This document shows positions 7,514 through 16,803 of a DNA stretch of 64,000 nt, one piece after another. Source of the stretch: UBA4416 sp040389965 (lineage in GTDB: Bacteria > Bacteroidota > Bacteroidia > B-17B0 > Aurantibacillaceae). The stretch is from NCBI GenBank assembly GCA_040389965.1, contig JAZJZF010000003.1:1-64000 (forward strand). Direction: 5' to 3'. Position 1 is the first letter of the stretch. Every line of letters begins with the position of its first letter. The notes under the pieces were generated by a model that was given only the letters and a program-made list of their open reading frames with translations, did not search any database and had not been told where the DNA came from. The translations under genes were made by a program, and so were the position numbers.

Positions 7514-8824
7514 ATGAAATTTTTCTGCTACCTGTTTCTTTTTAGTTTCACTTCTGCACTCCTACGGTCACAAACCAATCAGGAACTTTCGGTTTCTTTA
7601 ATTCAGAAAATGCAACGCGCCCAGTACGACAGCTGCCGGGTAATGTTTGATTCCAGTGTAAGCAACGAGATCAATCCCGAAATGCTGAGAAAAATCTGGG
7701 AGGGTATTCCCCGTTACCTGGGAGAATTTCAGTCTTACAGCGATATCCGTACACAACAAAAAGACTCTCTTGAAATTGTGAGTGTTCGTTGTGCCTTTGT
7801 AAAAACCAAACTCGATCTTCAACTCTCCTATAATGCTGCACATAAAATTGTGGGGATCTTTTTTGTACCTCCTAAAAACACGACTGCCTATAACTATCCT
7901 GAGTATTATAACTCCAGTAAGTTTTACGAATCGAAAGTCACTTTAAAATCAGGAGACTATAATTTGCCGGCAGCCATCTGTATTCCCAATAATGTAAAAA
8001 ATCCTCCGGTAGTTGTGTTAGTGGCAGGCTCCGGGCCAAATGATAAAGATGAAACCATAGGCCCCAATAAAATATTGAAAGATATTGCCGTTGGATTAGC
8101 CTCTAGTGGTATTGCCAGCATAAGGTACGATAAGCGAACATTGACCTATAAAAATGAAATGGCTACAACCATTAACAAGGTTGGAATTAACGAAGAGGTT
8201 ATTGAAGATGCTGTAAACGCAGCTAAGCTGATGAAAAAAAATCCTGTTACAAAAGATTCCAAGCTGTTTATCATTGGCCATAGCTTAGGCGCTATGTGTA
8301 CTCCTTTAATTGCAACTAAATGTAAACCAAGCGGAATTATATTACTTGCCGGAAACGCAAGACCTTTGGAAGACCTGATATTGGAACAATATGCCTATTT
8401 ACTTTCGGTAGATACCCTGCAGCAAGAACAGAAAAAATTTATGGATGACCTGAGAGCCGATTTAAAAATGGTAAAAGATCCGAAGCTTTTAAAAACAGCT
8501 AAACCGGAGCAACTTCCTTTGGATTTACCTTCCTTCTATTGGCAATCCCTCAGTAAATACAAACAGGTAGAAGTCGCTAAAAAATTAAAGCAACCTATTC
8601 TTGTATTACAAGGTGAGAGAGACTACCAGGTAACCATGAGGGATTATGCCTTATGGAAAGAACAGCTGGGCGCCGATCCAAAAAACAACTTCATTTCTTA
8701 TCCCGGCTTAAACCATTTGTTTATGAAAGGCGAAGGAAAATCGCTCCCCGCCGAATATGAGAAACAGGGTAATATGGACGGAAAAGTAATTACGGATATG
8801 ATTGATTGGATAAAAGCACATTAA
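7514..8824 (+). CDS. Secreted alpha/beta hydrolase with N-terminal DUF3887-like domain
   Basis: A 436-residue exported serine hydrolase. Residues 1-20 form a signal peptide ending SALLRSQ. Residues about 25-120 resemble the DUF3887 module often found before hydrolase domains. The catalytic domain has the oxyanion region VVLVAGSGPNDKDETIGPN, nucleophile elbow GHSLGA (residues 256-261), the acid in LQGERDYQV and the histidine in PGLNHLF. Substrate is unknown; relatives act as carboxylesterases or peptidase-like enzymes. A lipoprotein gene follows after 4 nt, so the two are probably one transcript. Confidence 0.88.
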   Translation: MKFFCYLFLFSFTSALLRSQTNQELSVSLIQKMQRAQYDSCRVMFDSSVSNEINPEMLRKIWEGIPRYLGEFQSYSDIRTQQKDSLEIVSVRCAFVKTKLDLQLSYNAAHKIVGIFFVPPKNTTAYNYPEYYNSSKFYESKVTLKSGDYNLPAAICIPNNVKNPPVVVLVAGSGPNDKDETIGPNKILKDIAVGLASSGIASIRYDKRTLTYKNEMATTINKVGINEEVIEDAVNAAKLMKKNPVTKDSKLFIIGHSLGAMCTPLIATKCKPSGIILLAGNARPLEDLILEQYAYLLSVDTLQQEQKKFMDDLRADLKMVKDPKLLKTAKPEQLPLDLPSFYWQSLSKYKQVEVAKKLKQPILVLQGERDYQVTMRDYALWKEQLGADPKNNFISYPGLNHLFMKGEGKSLPAEYEKQGNMDGKVITDMIDWIKAH

Positions 8825-8828
8825 AATA

Positions 8829-9446
8829 ATGTACAGCTACTTGAAGATAGCCGGTACATGCCTCATCTTAAGTTTAAGCGCTTGTTCTAAATTCTACACC
8901 CGACACTATACACGGGGTATCTATTACGACCTTTCTCATCATCACGCTAAGGTTCTTTCATCTCAGAACACAGCCTTATCTTCTGCTATTTTTGACAGTC
9001 CGGATACACTTACGAAAAAAATTGCTCCAACAACTTTAATTTCCAAAAAAACGGTATCGCAATACGATAAACCTTTCCAGCGCTCTCAACGCATAAAGTC
9101 TGAGACGCCTATAACATCTATCAAAGAAGTTTTTGTAAACAAGCATCCCCTATCCAGACCTTTGCCACATCCAAAAAAGAGTGCCAAAAATGGTTCTTCC
9201 GATTCGGTTATAGGAACCGCCTTGTTATATATCCTGGCACTGATACTGGCGGTTTGCATTATTGCCCTGGCTATTTATTTTTTTCCGGCTGTTGTTATTC
9301 CTGCGGGCATTACATCTACGTTTATGACCCTTGTTGTGATTGCCGCAGTAGTTATTATTTTGTTATTTATATACTTCATATATACCCTTATTCAGCTATT
9401 GAAAGAGCTGTTCAAACCGAAGAAAGTGGTAGAAGACGATTTCTAA
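8829..9446 (+). CDS. Unrecognised lipoprotein with C-terminal membrane segments
   Basis: A 205-residue protein of no family I recognise. The N-terminus MYSYLKIAGTCLILSLSAC has a lipobox-like LSAC, so it should be lipidated at Cys19. A basic, serine-rich linker (about residues 25-115) follows. Then come two long hydrophobic segments (around 125-150 and 155-185) and a charged tail KELFKPKKVVEDDF. A lipid anchor plus two membrane helices is an unusual combination. It starts 4 nt after the hydrolase stop and may be a membrane partner of it. Confidence 0.7.
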   Translation: MYSYLKIAGTCLILSLSACSKFYTRHYTRGIYYDLSHHHAKVLSSQNTALSSAIFDSPDTLTKKIAPTTLISKKTVSQYDKPFQRSQRIKSETPITSIKEVFVNKHPLSRPLPHPKKSAKNGSSDSVIGTALLYILALILAVCIIALAIYFFPAVVIPAGITSTFMTLVVIAAVVIILLFIYFIYTLIQLLKELFKPKKVVEDDF

Positions 9447-9579
9447 GCCCAATTTAGCCCTCTAACATCCTTTTTCTAAAAAATTTCAGTTTCCCTGTAA
9501 CTTTTCTGTAAGGGGTGGCGTCCTATGTATAAAATCTGCAGAAATCAAAAACAGCATTAAATACATTATATATAACAAT

Positions 9580-11001
9580 ATGAAAACACTATTATTAACA
9601 TCGTTCCTTGTGCTTAGCGGCTTAGCCCTGAATGCGCAAATTTCACAAACAAGGGAAACCAAGCCCTTTACCAAAATGGAAGTGTCGGGAGCAGCCAGTG
9701 TGGAATTTACACAGAGCGATTCGGCTTCTATAAAAGTAGTAGCTAACGAGTCGGAAATTAATAACGTTTATACTTCTATAGAAGATGGGATATTAACCAT
9801 TAGAGGAAAAGGAAGTTTTAGAAATGGGTATAAAGTGTATGTAAAAGGGAATCATCTTAACCAGATCACTACCAGTGGAGCATCAAGAGTTACAATTACC
9901 AACACCCTTGAAACAGACAGTTTATCGATTGATGCTACAGGTGCCAGCGATGTACGTGCCAGCGTTAAAACAAGAGTAACAGATGTAACAGTAAGTGGGG
10001 CCTCGGGTGTTAACCTCGATGGTTCTACCGAAATACTGGGAGGCACTGTAAGTGGGGCATCTATCTTAAAAGCCTATAAACTAAACGCCAATTCTACCAA
10101 TGTTACAGTATCAGGTGCTTCATCGGCAAAAGTATATGCCGCGCAAAAAATAAATGCCAACGCCACCGGTTCCAGTATGATCAAATTTAAAGGCGACCCT
10201 AAAGATGTCAGTGCAGAAGCTTCCAGTTCTTCGAGCATTGCAAAAGTGGTAGATGACGAGGCTTCTAAAAGAACGGATGGTAAAAAAGATTCAACCACCA
10301 TTAATTTTAAGAAAAGAAAACTGATAATCATTAATAAAGATGGGATAAATATACGTGGCAGCGAAGATGATGATTTCCATAACTGGGCAGGCTTTGGAAT
10401 AGGCGTAAACGGCTGGACATCGGGCGGAAGTTTTAACTTACCAAAAAGCCAGGAGTACATGGCTTTAGACTATGGCAAATCATTGAACTTCCAGCTAAAT
10501 CCTTTTGAAAAAGACATTCATATCTATAAAAAATATATAAACCTGGTGATTGGTTTAGGTTTCGAATGGAGCCAGTATCAATTCAGCAACCGTACAACCT
10601 TAAATCCTGACAGTAGCTTTACCTATGGTACTATTGATTCGAGCGGTATATATAACTATAAAAAGAACCGTTTTAAATCGGCCTTTGTGAACATACCTGT
10701 TTTACTGGAGTTTAATTCCAGCAAAAATGCAGACAAGGCATTTCACGTAGCGGTTGGTGTTATTGGCGGCTACCGACTGGGATCACGCACACGCCAGGTA
10801 CTGGAGTTGGAAGGCCAGGACATAAAATTGATTAGAAAAGACAGTTATAATATGAATCCATTTCGTATAAATGCCCACGCCAGCATAGGCTACAGCAACT
10901 TTACACTTTATGCTGATTATGCATTAACCGGTTTGTTTGAACATGGTAAAGGTCCTGAATTATACCCTTTTACGTTTGGTGTAAAATTAATTTCCTTTTA
11001 A
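9580..11001 (+). CDS. GIN-domain (DUF2807) protein fused to an outer-membrane beta-barrel
   Basis: A 473-residue exported protein. Signal peptide MKTLLLTSFLVLSGLALNAQ is followed by a DUF2807 head GIN domain (about 25-215), recognised by the recurring (V/I)SGAS repeats of a right-handed beta-helix. A charged linker (215-260) leads into a C-terminal barrel of alternating hydrophobic strands (about 265-473) of the PorT/OmpA-like type, ending FTFGVKLISF with a terminal Phe as in outer-membrane barrels. The domain order fits a surface adhesin carried by its own barrel; the function is unproven. A terminator follows at 11055. Confidence 0.85.
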   Translation: MKTLLLTSFLVLSGLALNAQISQTRETKPFTKMEVSGAASVEFTQSDSASIKVVANESEINNVYTSIEDGILTIRGKGSFRNGYKVYVKGNHLNQITTSGASRVTITNTLETDSLSIDATGASDVRASVKTRVTDVTVSGASGVNLDGSTEILGGTVSGASILKAYKLNANSTNVTVSGASSAKVYAAQKINANATGSSMIKFKGDPKDVSAEASSSSSIAKVVDDEASKRTDGKKDSTTINFKKRKLIIINKDGINIRGSEDDDFHNWAGFGIGVNGWTSGGSFNLPKSQEYMALDYGKSLNFQLNPFEKDIHIYKKYINLVIGLGFEWSQYQFSNRTTLNPDSSFTYGTIDSSGIYNYKKNRFKSAFVNIPVLLEFNSSKNADKAFHVAVGVIGGYRLGSRTRQVLELEGQDIKLIRKDSYNMNPFRINAHASIGYSNFTLYADYALTGLFEHGKGPELYPFTFGVKLISF

Positions 11002-11054
11002 CATAGGCCTGTTTTTTGTACGAGCACTCAAAACAATTACCTTTTCAAACAATT

Positions 11055-11088
11055 AAAACCCTTCTGATTTATAGCAGAAGGGTTTTTT
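11055..11088 (+). terminator. Intrinsic terminator after the GIN/barrel gene
   Basis: AAAACCCTTCTG (11055-11066) pairs perfectly with CAGAAGGGTTTT (11075-11086) and runs into a T-tract. This is a textbook rho-independent terminator. Confidence 0.9.
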
Positions 11089-11113
11089 ATTTACCACTAT
11101 AGATGTAATTGTA

Positions 11114-11146
11114 ACCACTTATTAGATAAAACCTACCACTTATTAG
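11114..11146. repeat. Direct repeat ACCACTTATTAG, two copies
   Basis: Identical 12-mers start at 11114 and 11135. The 21-bp period is two helical turns, so both copies face the same side of the DNA, as for a dimeric activator. No regulator is linked to it by sequence. Confidence 0.6.
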
Positions 11147-11228
11147 TTAGGTGTTTTAAACGGAAAACTAGGTTGTAACTTTACACTACGTTCTTTATCA
11201 TAGGTTTTGTTTAGTTTAAACCAAAATG

Positions 11229-11274
11229 AAAAAGCTGCTACACTTTAACGGGGATGGGTGTAGCAGCTTTTTTT
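11229..11274 (+). terminator. Orphan intrinsic terminator
   Basis: AAAAAGCTGCTACAC (11229-11243) pairs perfectly over 15 bp with GTGTAGCAGCTTTTT (11258-11272), then a T-run. With A-rich and T-rich flanks it could work in either direction, ending a possible small RNA from the left or read-through from the right. Confidence 0.85.
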
Positions 11275-11298
11275 ATGTCAAAAAATTCATAAACTATT

Positions 11299-11432
11299 CA
11301 ACCCCTTCAGGGTTGCAGTCCACAGATTTCTCTCTTTCAAGAGAGTTCTGTTTACGGCTAGATCTTATGTATGTTCAACCCCTTCGGGGTTGTAAACAAA
11401 AAGTATTATCCCGCCTGTTTATCGGTAGACAG
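11299..11432. repeat. Cluster of REP-like palindromes (CAACCCCTTCGGGGTTG type)
   Basis: Four small palindromes in 134 nt: CAACCCCTTCAGGGTTG (11299-11315), CTCTCTTTCAAGAGAG (11330-11345), CAACCCCTTCGGGGTTG (11376-11392) and CTGTTTATCGGTAGACAG (11415-11432). The first and third are near-identical. This is the layout of a composite REP element. No transposase lies nearby. Confidence 0.75.
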
Positions 11433-11494
11433 ATTCCGATTATATTTTACAACTACTAAATGGATTTATATCTCTTAAATCCTTTTTGCCTTTT

Positions 11495-12484
11495 CTAAAC
11501 TAATTTATGCTTTACCAGGTATTCTGCAATTTGAATAGCATTGGTAGCAGCGCCTTTACGCAAATTATCAGATACGATCCACATATTTAAGGTTTTGGGT
11601 TGCGTTTCATCACGGCGGATCCTACCCACAAATACCTCATCTCTGTCATGTGCAGTCATAGGCATAGGATACAACTGCTGAGAAATATCGTCCTGCAAAA
11701 TAATTCCTTTTGTAGTTCGCATCATTTCAAAAATATCTGTTACCTCAAATTCGTTTTCAAATTCAATGTTCACACTTTCGCTGTGACCGCCCATTACAGG
11801 AATACGCACTGTTGTAGCCGTTAAACGAATCGAATCGTCGCCCATAATTTTTTTAGTTTCGTTTACCATTTTTATTTCTTCCTTGGTATACCCGTTCTCA
11901 GTAAACACATCAATTTGTGGAATGACATTCAAATCAATTTTATACTTGTAAGCCATTTCACCGGTAATGCCCGAGCGCTCGTTCATTAACTGATCTACCG
12001 CTTTAACGCCGGTGCCTGTTACAGACTGGTATGTAGAAACTACCACTCTTTTTATTTTATATTTTTTGTGTAAAGGATTTAAAGCCACTACCATTTGTAT
12101 GGTAGAGCAATTAGGGTTGGCAATAATTTTATCGCTTGCTTTTAATTCGTGTGCGTTAATTTCGGGCACTACTAATTTCTTTGTAGGGTCCATACGCCAT
12201 GCCGACGAATTATCAATAACAGTTGCGCCTGCTTCGGCAAATTTCGGAGCCCATTCTAAAGACGTTGTTCCGCCTGCAGAAAACAATGCTATTTGCGGTT
12301 TAGCGTCGATAGCGGCTTGCATGGAATGCACCTTATACGGTTTTCCATCATACACAATGAGTTTTCCTGCCGATTTTTCTGAAGCTACAGGAATTAATTC
12401 TGTAACCGGAAAATGCCGCTCCGCTAAAATTTCTAACATTTTTGTGCCCACCAAACCGGTTGCGCCAACTACTGCAATTTTCAT
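11495..12484 (-). CDS. asd: Aspartate-semialdehyde dehydrogenase
   Basis: A 329-residue NADPH enzyme converting L-aspartyl-4-phosphate to aspartate semialdehyde, the branch point to lysine/diaminopimelate, threonine and methionine. The N-terminal MKIAVVGATGLVGTKML is the NADP-binding loop. The catalytic Cys is in NPNCSTIQMV (about residue 125), the active-site Gln in VSTYQSVTGTG, and substrate-binding VRIPVMGGHSESVN lies near 235. Length is normal. No downstream partner; palindromic repeats lie just beyond its stop. Confidence 0.96.
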   Translation of the reverse strand: MKIAVVGATGLVGTKMLEILAERHFPVTELIPVASEKSAGKLIVYDGKPYKVHSMQAAIDAKPQIALFSAGGTTSLEWAPKFAEAGATVIDNSSAWRMDPTKKLVVPEINAHELKASDKIIANPNCSTIQMVVALNPLHKKYKIKRVVVSTYQSVTGTGVKAVDQLMNERSGITGEMAYKYKIDLNVIPQIDVFTENGYTKEEIKMVNETKKIMGDDSIRLTATTVRIPVMGGHSESVNIEFENEFEVTDIFEMMRTTKGIILQDDISQQLYPMPMTAHDRDEVFVGRIRRDETQPKTLNMWIVSDNLRKGAATNAIQIAEYLVKHKLV

Positions 12485-12666
12485 ATTAATTATTTGTTTA
12501 TGGTCTTTTAAAGTTTATTCGTATGCAAATAAATATATTTTAGTTACAGCTTACATAAAACCATCATCCATAAGGTGCCTTATTTTACTGCTATTTATAT
12601 ACACATCAAAGGTGTTAAATTATTTGCAATGAAAAAAATTACCTAACTTGGATTTTTATAAAATTT

Positions 12667-15600
12667 ATGAAGATAAATCGTATTCTTTCCGTACTGATTC
12701 TCCTTTCCCTATTTATAAAGACACACGCACAGATTACGGATGATTTCACCGATGGTGATTTTACCTCTAATCCAACCTGGACGCTAAATACTTCAGGCGA
12801 TTTTACGGTTGTAGCTTCACAGCTGAAGTCTGCTAACACAACAAGCAATTCGGCTTTTTATATAAGTACGGCCAGTTCCCTGGCAAATAACTGCCAGTGG
12901 GAGTTTTATGTAAATCTGCAATTTAATACTTCGGGTACCAATTATGTGGATGTTTACCTTACAAGCGATGTTACAAACCTCCTATCCACCAGTATTAATG
13001 GCTATTTTGTACGAATAGGAAATACACTGGACGAGATCTGTTTGTATAAGCGATCGGGAACATTGGGGACAGCGGTTAAAATTATTGACGGAGCAGATGG
13101 TATTACCAACCTATCGAACAATACCCTTAAAATTAAGGTCGTAAGAAATTCCTCCAATGTGTTTTCACTTGAAAGGGATATAACAGGAACGGGCAATAAT
13201 TATGTGAGTGAAGGAACAACCACTGATGCTACTTTTACTACATCCAATTCCTTTGGCTTTTACATCACACAATCTACTGCTTCTTTTACTCAAAAACATG
13301 TATTCGATGACATTGTAGTTGGCCCCGTTATATTAGACCTTACTGCACCTATACTCGTAAGTGCCACACCGACTTCTTCTACAAGTGTAGACGTTCTGTT
13401 CAATGAAAATGTAGATATAGCAAGCTCTCAAACAGCACCAAATTATACTCTAAACCCGGGTATAGGAACAGCAGCAACAGCAAGTAGAGACGCCGGCAAT
13501 TTTAAACTGGTGCATTTATCCTTAAGTACTCCATTAGTATCGGGAAATACATATACCCTTAGTGTTAATGCCGTGCAGGATGTAGCGGGAAATGCCATTT
13601 CTACGTCTACTACAACATTTAACTATATGGTTTATGGTACTCCGGCTTTTAAAGACCTTGTTATTAACGAAATTTATGCTGATCCTTCTCCTCTTGTTAA
13701 TTTAACGGCTACAGAATTTGTAGAGATCTATAACAGAAGTACCAATCCGTTTAACCTCAATGGACTTAAACTTACCGATAATGGCTCTATCGCCACCTTG
13801 CCAAATTACATTATGCTTCCGAACGCTTATGTTATTATTTGTCCTATAACAGATACAGCACAGTTTACGGCATTAGGCTATATGAATAAGCTTGGCGTCA
13901 ATGCATTCCCCTCTCTGAATAATGCTTCCGATAACATTTATCTTAAAACGGCTTCCAATGCTGTGATAGATAGTGTAAACTACCAGGATAGCTGGTATGG
14001 CGATGCCATAAAAAAGGACGGAGGTTATACGCTTGAGCAAATAAATCCAAACCAGGGGGCTAACTGTTCGCAGGCTAATAACTGGCTAGGATCAACCGAT
14101 GTTGATGGAGGAACTCCCGGGTTTATAAACTCTGTCTATTCGATAGCAGCCGATGTAACCGGACCAAAAGTAAGCTTGGTAACCGTTATAGATTCTTTAC
14201 ACATTTCTGTTTGCTTTAATGATGTTATTGCAACTGCTCAGTTAAATACCCCGGCAAATTATATGGTAAGTAATGGCATTGGTATACCCACACTTGCAGT
14301 AGCTATAAACGGAAATTTCTGTGTGGATTTATCATTGGCATCCAAATTAGTAAATGCCACAAATTATACTGTAACCTTAAATGGCATAACGGATTGCAAC
14401 GGCAATGTGATAAGCCCTAATACCGGGACTTTTTCTTACTATAAACACAAGCCTTATGATGTGGTTATGAATGAGCTGATGCCTGATCCCGATCCTGCAA
14501 TTAATTTACCATTAGAAGAATATGTTGAATTAAAGAATCGCACCGCTTATACGATCAACTTAAAAGACTGGAGTTTTTCAACGCCAACGGTTTCTAAAAA
14601 ATTACCTGCTATCCATATTAAACCCGATAGTTTTATTGTGTTGACCGGAACAGGCAATGCCCTTGCTTTTAGTGCTTTTGGCATAACCGCTTACGAAGTA
14701 ACCAGCCTCCCGTCTTTACCAAACGGGGGCACCACCCTTACCTTAAGGGATAGCAATCATGTGGTAATTCATTCTATCAGTTATACATCAGACTGGTATA
14801 ATAATGCCAATAAATCGGACGGTGGGTGGAGCATGGAGCAGGTAGATGCCAACAACCCCTGTGGCGGGCAAAGCAACTGGAAAGCCAGCAGTAATGCCAA
14901 TGGCGGCACTCCGGGTAAAAAAAATTCAGTAGCTGCTGCTAATGCAGATAATCAGGTTCCGGAACTGGAGCGCATTGTAGTAATGGATGCTGATACGATT
15001 TTACTTCTTTTTTCAGAGCCATTGGATAGCAGCAGCCTTGCCGGCTCTATGGTATATACTTTCGATAATGGACTAGGTCAACCAAGCTCTGTAATGCCTA
15101 TAGGCACTGATTACCGCAAAGTGAAACTAAAATTATCGACTGCCATACAACAAGGCATTATCTATCATTGTACACTCTCAGATGGCATCAGAGATTGTGC
15201 AGGAAATGTGATTGCCCCTGGTAACGCTATACCATTTGCTTTGCCGGAAGCTCCTCTGCCAAACGACATTATTATTAACGAAGTACTCAGCGAACCCGGA
15301 ACAGGTGGTGTTGATTATGTAGAACTTTATAATAAGAGTGGTAAAACCGTTGATTTAAAAGATCTGCAGATAGGGTCGCTGGATACACTGACCAACACTT
15401 TAAAAGATCTGGAGAATATTTCGGAAGAAGGGTATTTGCTATTTCCTGAAACTTATATTGTACTAAGTGAAAACGGCACTGTTGTAAAAGCAAATTACCA
15501 AACCATTAATCCCAAAGGATTTTTAGATATGCCTGATTTGCCTACTCTAAATAGTGATGCAGATGTTGTTACGCTGAGTGATAAAGCAGGCCTGATCATT

Positions 15601-16101
15601 GACAATTTTATTTATAACAGCAAAATGCATTTTCCTTTATTGATAAGTACTAAAGGGGTTTCATTAGAACGTATTGATTTTAACCGACCAACAAATGATA
15701 AAACAAACTGGAACAGTGCTTCCGAAAGAGTTGGCTTTGGTACTCCGGCCTATCTGAATTCACAATACATGCAAGCCGATGGCGGAAACGGGGTAAACAT
15801 TTCCAATCCTTTGTTTTCGCCCGATAATGATGGCTATAACGATGTCCTAAATATTACCTACAAGCTGGATGAACCCGGAAAAGCTGCCAACGTGTATATA
15901 TACGACAGTAAAGGCAGGCAGGTACGTTACCTGATCCGCAACGAGCAACTGATGCAGGATGGCACCTTTAGCTGGAATGGTATAAACGACGATAACGAAA
16001 AAGCCGCTATCGGCATTTACGTGGTATACGTTGAACTGTTTAATTTTTCGGGCAAAGTAAACAAATACAAATTGAGCTGTACCCTGGCAGGTAAATTATA
16101 A
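12667..16101 (+). CDS. Large secreted lamin-tail-domain protein with FlgD-like C-terminus
   Basis: A 1144-residue exported protein. Signal peptide MKINRILSVLILLSLFIKTHAQ is followed by a lectin-like beta-sandwich region (about 25-215), then alternating Ig-like domains and three lamin-tail domains. The latter are marked by DLVINEIYADPSP (about 335), DVVMNELMPDPDP (about 598) and DIIINEVLSEPG (about 866). The end has NPLFSPDNDGYNDVLNITYKL and a FlgD-like fold (WNGINDDNEKAAIGIYVVYVE). This resembles the gliding-motility/type IX secretion sorting modules, so the protein is probably displayed on the surface. Ligand unknown. ComF-type gene follows after 4 nt. Confidence 0.85.
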   Translation: MKINRILSVLILLSLFIKTHAQITDDFTDGDFTSNPTWTLNTSGDFTVVASQLKSANTTSNSAFYISTASSLANNCQWEFYVNLQFNTSGTNYVDVYLTSDVTNLLSTSINGYFVRIGNTLDEICLYKRSGTLGTAVKIIDGADGITNLSNNTLKIKVVRNSSNVFSLERDITGTGNNYVSEGTTTDATFTTSNSFGFYITQSTASFTQKHVFDDIVVGPVILDLTAPILVSATPTSSTSVDVLFNENVDIASSQTAPNYTLNPGIGTAATASRDAGNFKLVHLSLSTPLVSGNTYTLSVNAVQDVAGNAISTSTTTFNYMVYGTPAFKDLVINEIYADPSPLVNLTATEFVEIYNRSTNPFNLNGLKLTDNGSIATLPNYIMLPNAYVIICPITDTAQFTALGYMNKLGVNAFPSLNNASDNIYLKTASNAVIDSVNYQDSWYGDAIKKDGGYTLEQINPNQGANCSQANNWLGSTDVDGGTPGFINSVYSIAADVTGPKVSLVTVIDSLHISVCFNDVIATAQLNTPANYMVSNGIGIPTLAVAINGNFCVDLSLASKLVNATNYTVTLNGITDCNGNVISPNTGTFSYYKHKPYDVVMNELMPDPDPAINLPLEEYVELKNRTAYTINLKDWSFSTPTVSKKLPAIHIKPDSFIVLTGTGNALAFSAFGITAYEVTSLPSLPNGGTTLTLRDSNHVVIHSISYTSDWYNNANKSDGGWSMEQVDANNPCGGQSNWKASSNANGGTPGKKNSVAAANADNQVPELERIVVMDADTILLLFSEPLDSSSLAGSMVYTFDNGLGQPSSVMPIGTDYRKVKLKLSTAIQQGIIYHCTLSDGIRDCAGNVIAPGNAIPFALPEAPLPNDIIINEVLSEPGTGGVDYVELYNKSGKTVDLKDLQIGSLDTLTNTLKDLENISEEGYLLFPETYIVLSENGTVVKANYQTINPKGFLDMPDLPTLNSDADVVTLSDKAGLIIDNFIYNSKMHFPLLISTKGVSLERIDFNRPTNDKTNWNSASERVGFGTPAYLNSQYMQADGGNGVNISNPLFSPDNDGYNDVLNITYKLDEPGKAANVYIYDSKGRQVRYLIRNEQLMQDGTFSWNGINDDNEKAAIGIYVVYVELFNFSGKVNKYKLSCTLAGKL

Positions 16102-16105
16102 ATCC

Positions 16106-16792
16106 ATGCTCAGCGATTTTATTTCACTTATATACCCGCGTAACTGTGCCGCCTGCGGAGATTCACTGTTTAAGCACGAAGACGGGATTTGTAATTATTG
16201 CTACCTTAATTTACCTAAAACCAATTTTCATTCGGCGTCTGTTAATCCCGTCAAAAATTTATTTTACGGCCGGGTCGATCTTGAAGTGGTGAGTAGCTTT
16301 TATATATTTCATAAAAAGGGAAGCATTCAAAAAATACTGCACGCTATTAAATACAAGGGCAATAAAGAGTTGGCGGTATTGGTTGGAAAATGGTATGCGC
16401 AGGATCTTGCAGCCCATTCACACATCATGGCATCGGCCTGTGTTATTCCTGTTCCTCTGCATCCCTTAAAATACAGACAGCGTGGCTATAACCAAAGTGA
16501 AGAATTTGCCAAAGGACTCGCACAGGAATTACATATTCCTTTAAATACAAGTGTTTTAAAACGATCGGAATTTACGACATCTCAAACACGCAAAAATAAA
16601 TTTGAGCGCTGGCAAAATGTAGAAGACACCTTTGAAATAGATCCTGCTTATGACGATCTTAAGCATAAATATGTGATCCTGGTAGATGATGTGATTACAA
16701 CAGGCGCTACGATTGAAGCCTGTTGCCAGGCATTAAAGCAAATAGAAGGGATTAAAATACATGTATTGAGTATTGCTTACGCGGATAAATAG
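16106..16792 (+). CDS. ComF-family phosphoribosyltransferase-like protein
   Basis: A 228-residue cytoplasmic protein of the ComF/GntX family. The N-terminal double-zinc-finger Cys pattern is present (NCAACGDS and GICNYCYL, residues 12-35). The PRTase domain follows, with VPLHPLKYRQRGYNQSEEFA near 120-140 and the PRPP-binding loop VILVDDVITTGATIEACC near 190-208. ComF proteins assist DNA uptake in naturally transformable bacteria, but the family is also widespread in others. It starts 4 nt after the surface-protein gene and may share its transcript. It ends 11 nt from the stop of the convergent NifU gene. Confidence 0.9.
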   Translation: MLSDFISLIYPRNCAACGDSLFKHEDGICNYCYLNLPKTNFHSASVNPVKNLFYGRVDLEVVSSFYIFHKKGSIQKILHAIKYKGNKELAVLVGKWYAQDLAAHSHIMASACVIPVPLHPLKYRQRGYNQSEEFAKGLAQELHIPLNTSVLKRSEFTTSQTRKNKFERWQNVEDTFEIDPAYDDLKHKYVILVDDVITTGATIEACCQALKQIEGIKIHVLSIAYADK

Positions 16793-16803
16793 TAAGATGG
16801 AAA

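Larger units (their letters stand above)
11089..11494. other. Gene-free stretch with direct repeat, orphan terminator and palindromes
   Basis: No protein gene is credible here; the short frame at 11226-11459 is made of palindromes. It holds two copies of ACCACTTATTAG (11114-11125 and 11135-11146, 21 bp apart), a strong terminator (11229-11274) with no gene before it, and a palindrome cluster (11299-11432). The first 190 nt could encode a small RNA. Confidence 0.6.

Noticed and set aside
11114..11146. CRISPR-like array
   Set aside because: Only two 12-nt repeats with a 9-nt spacer; far too short and no cas genes.
11226..11459. 77-codon plus-strand frame
   Set aside because: It begins inside a terminator stem and consists of palindromic repeats; its translation has no protein-like character.
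12012..12632. 206-codon plus-strand frame opposite asd
   Set aside because: It is a shadow of asd in a biased reading frame; no motif, and asd is certain.
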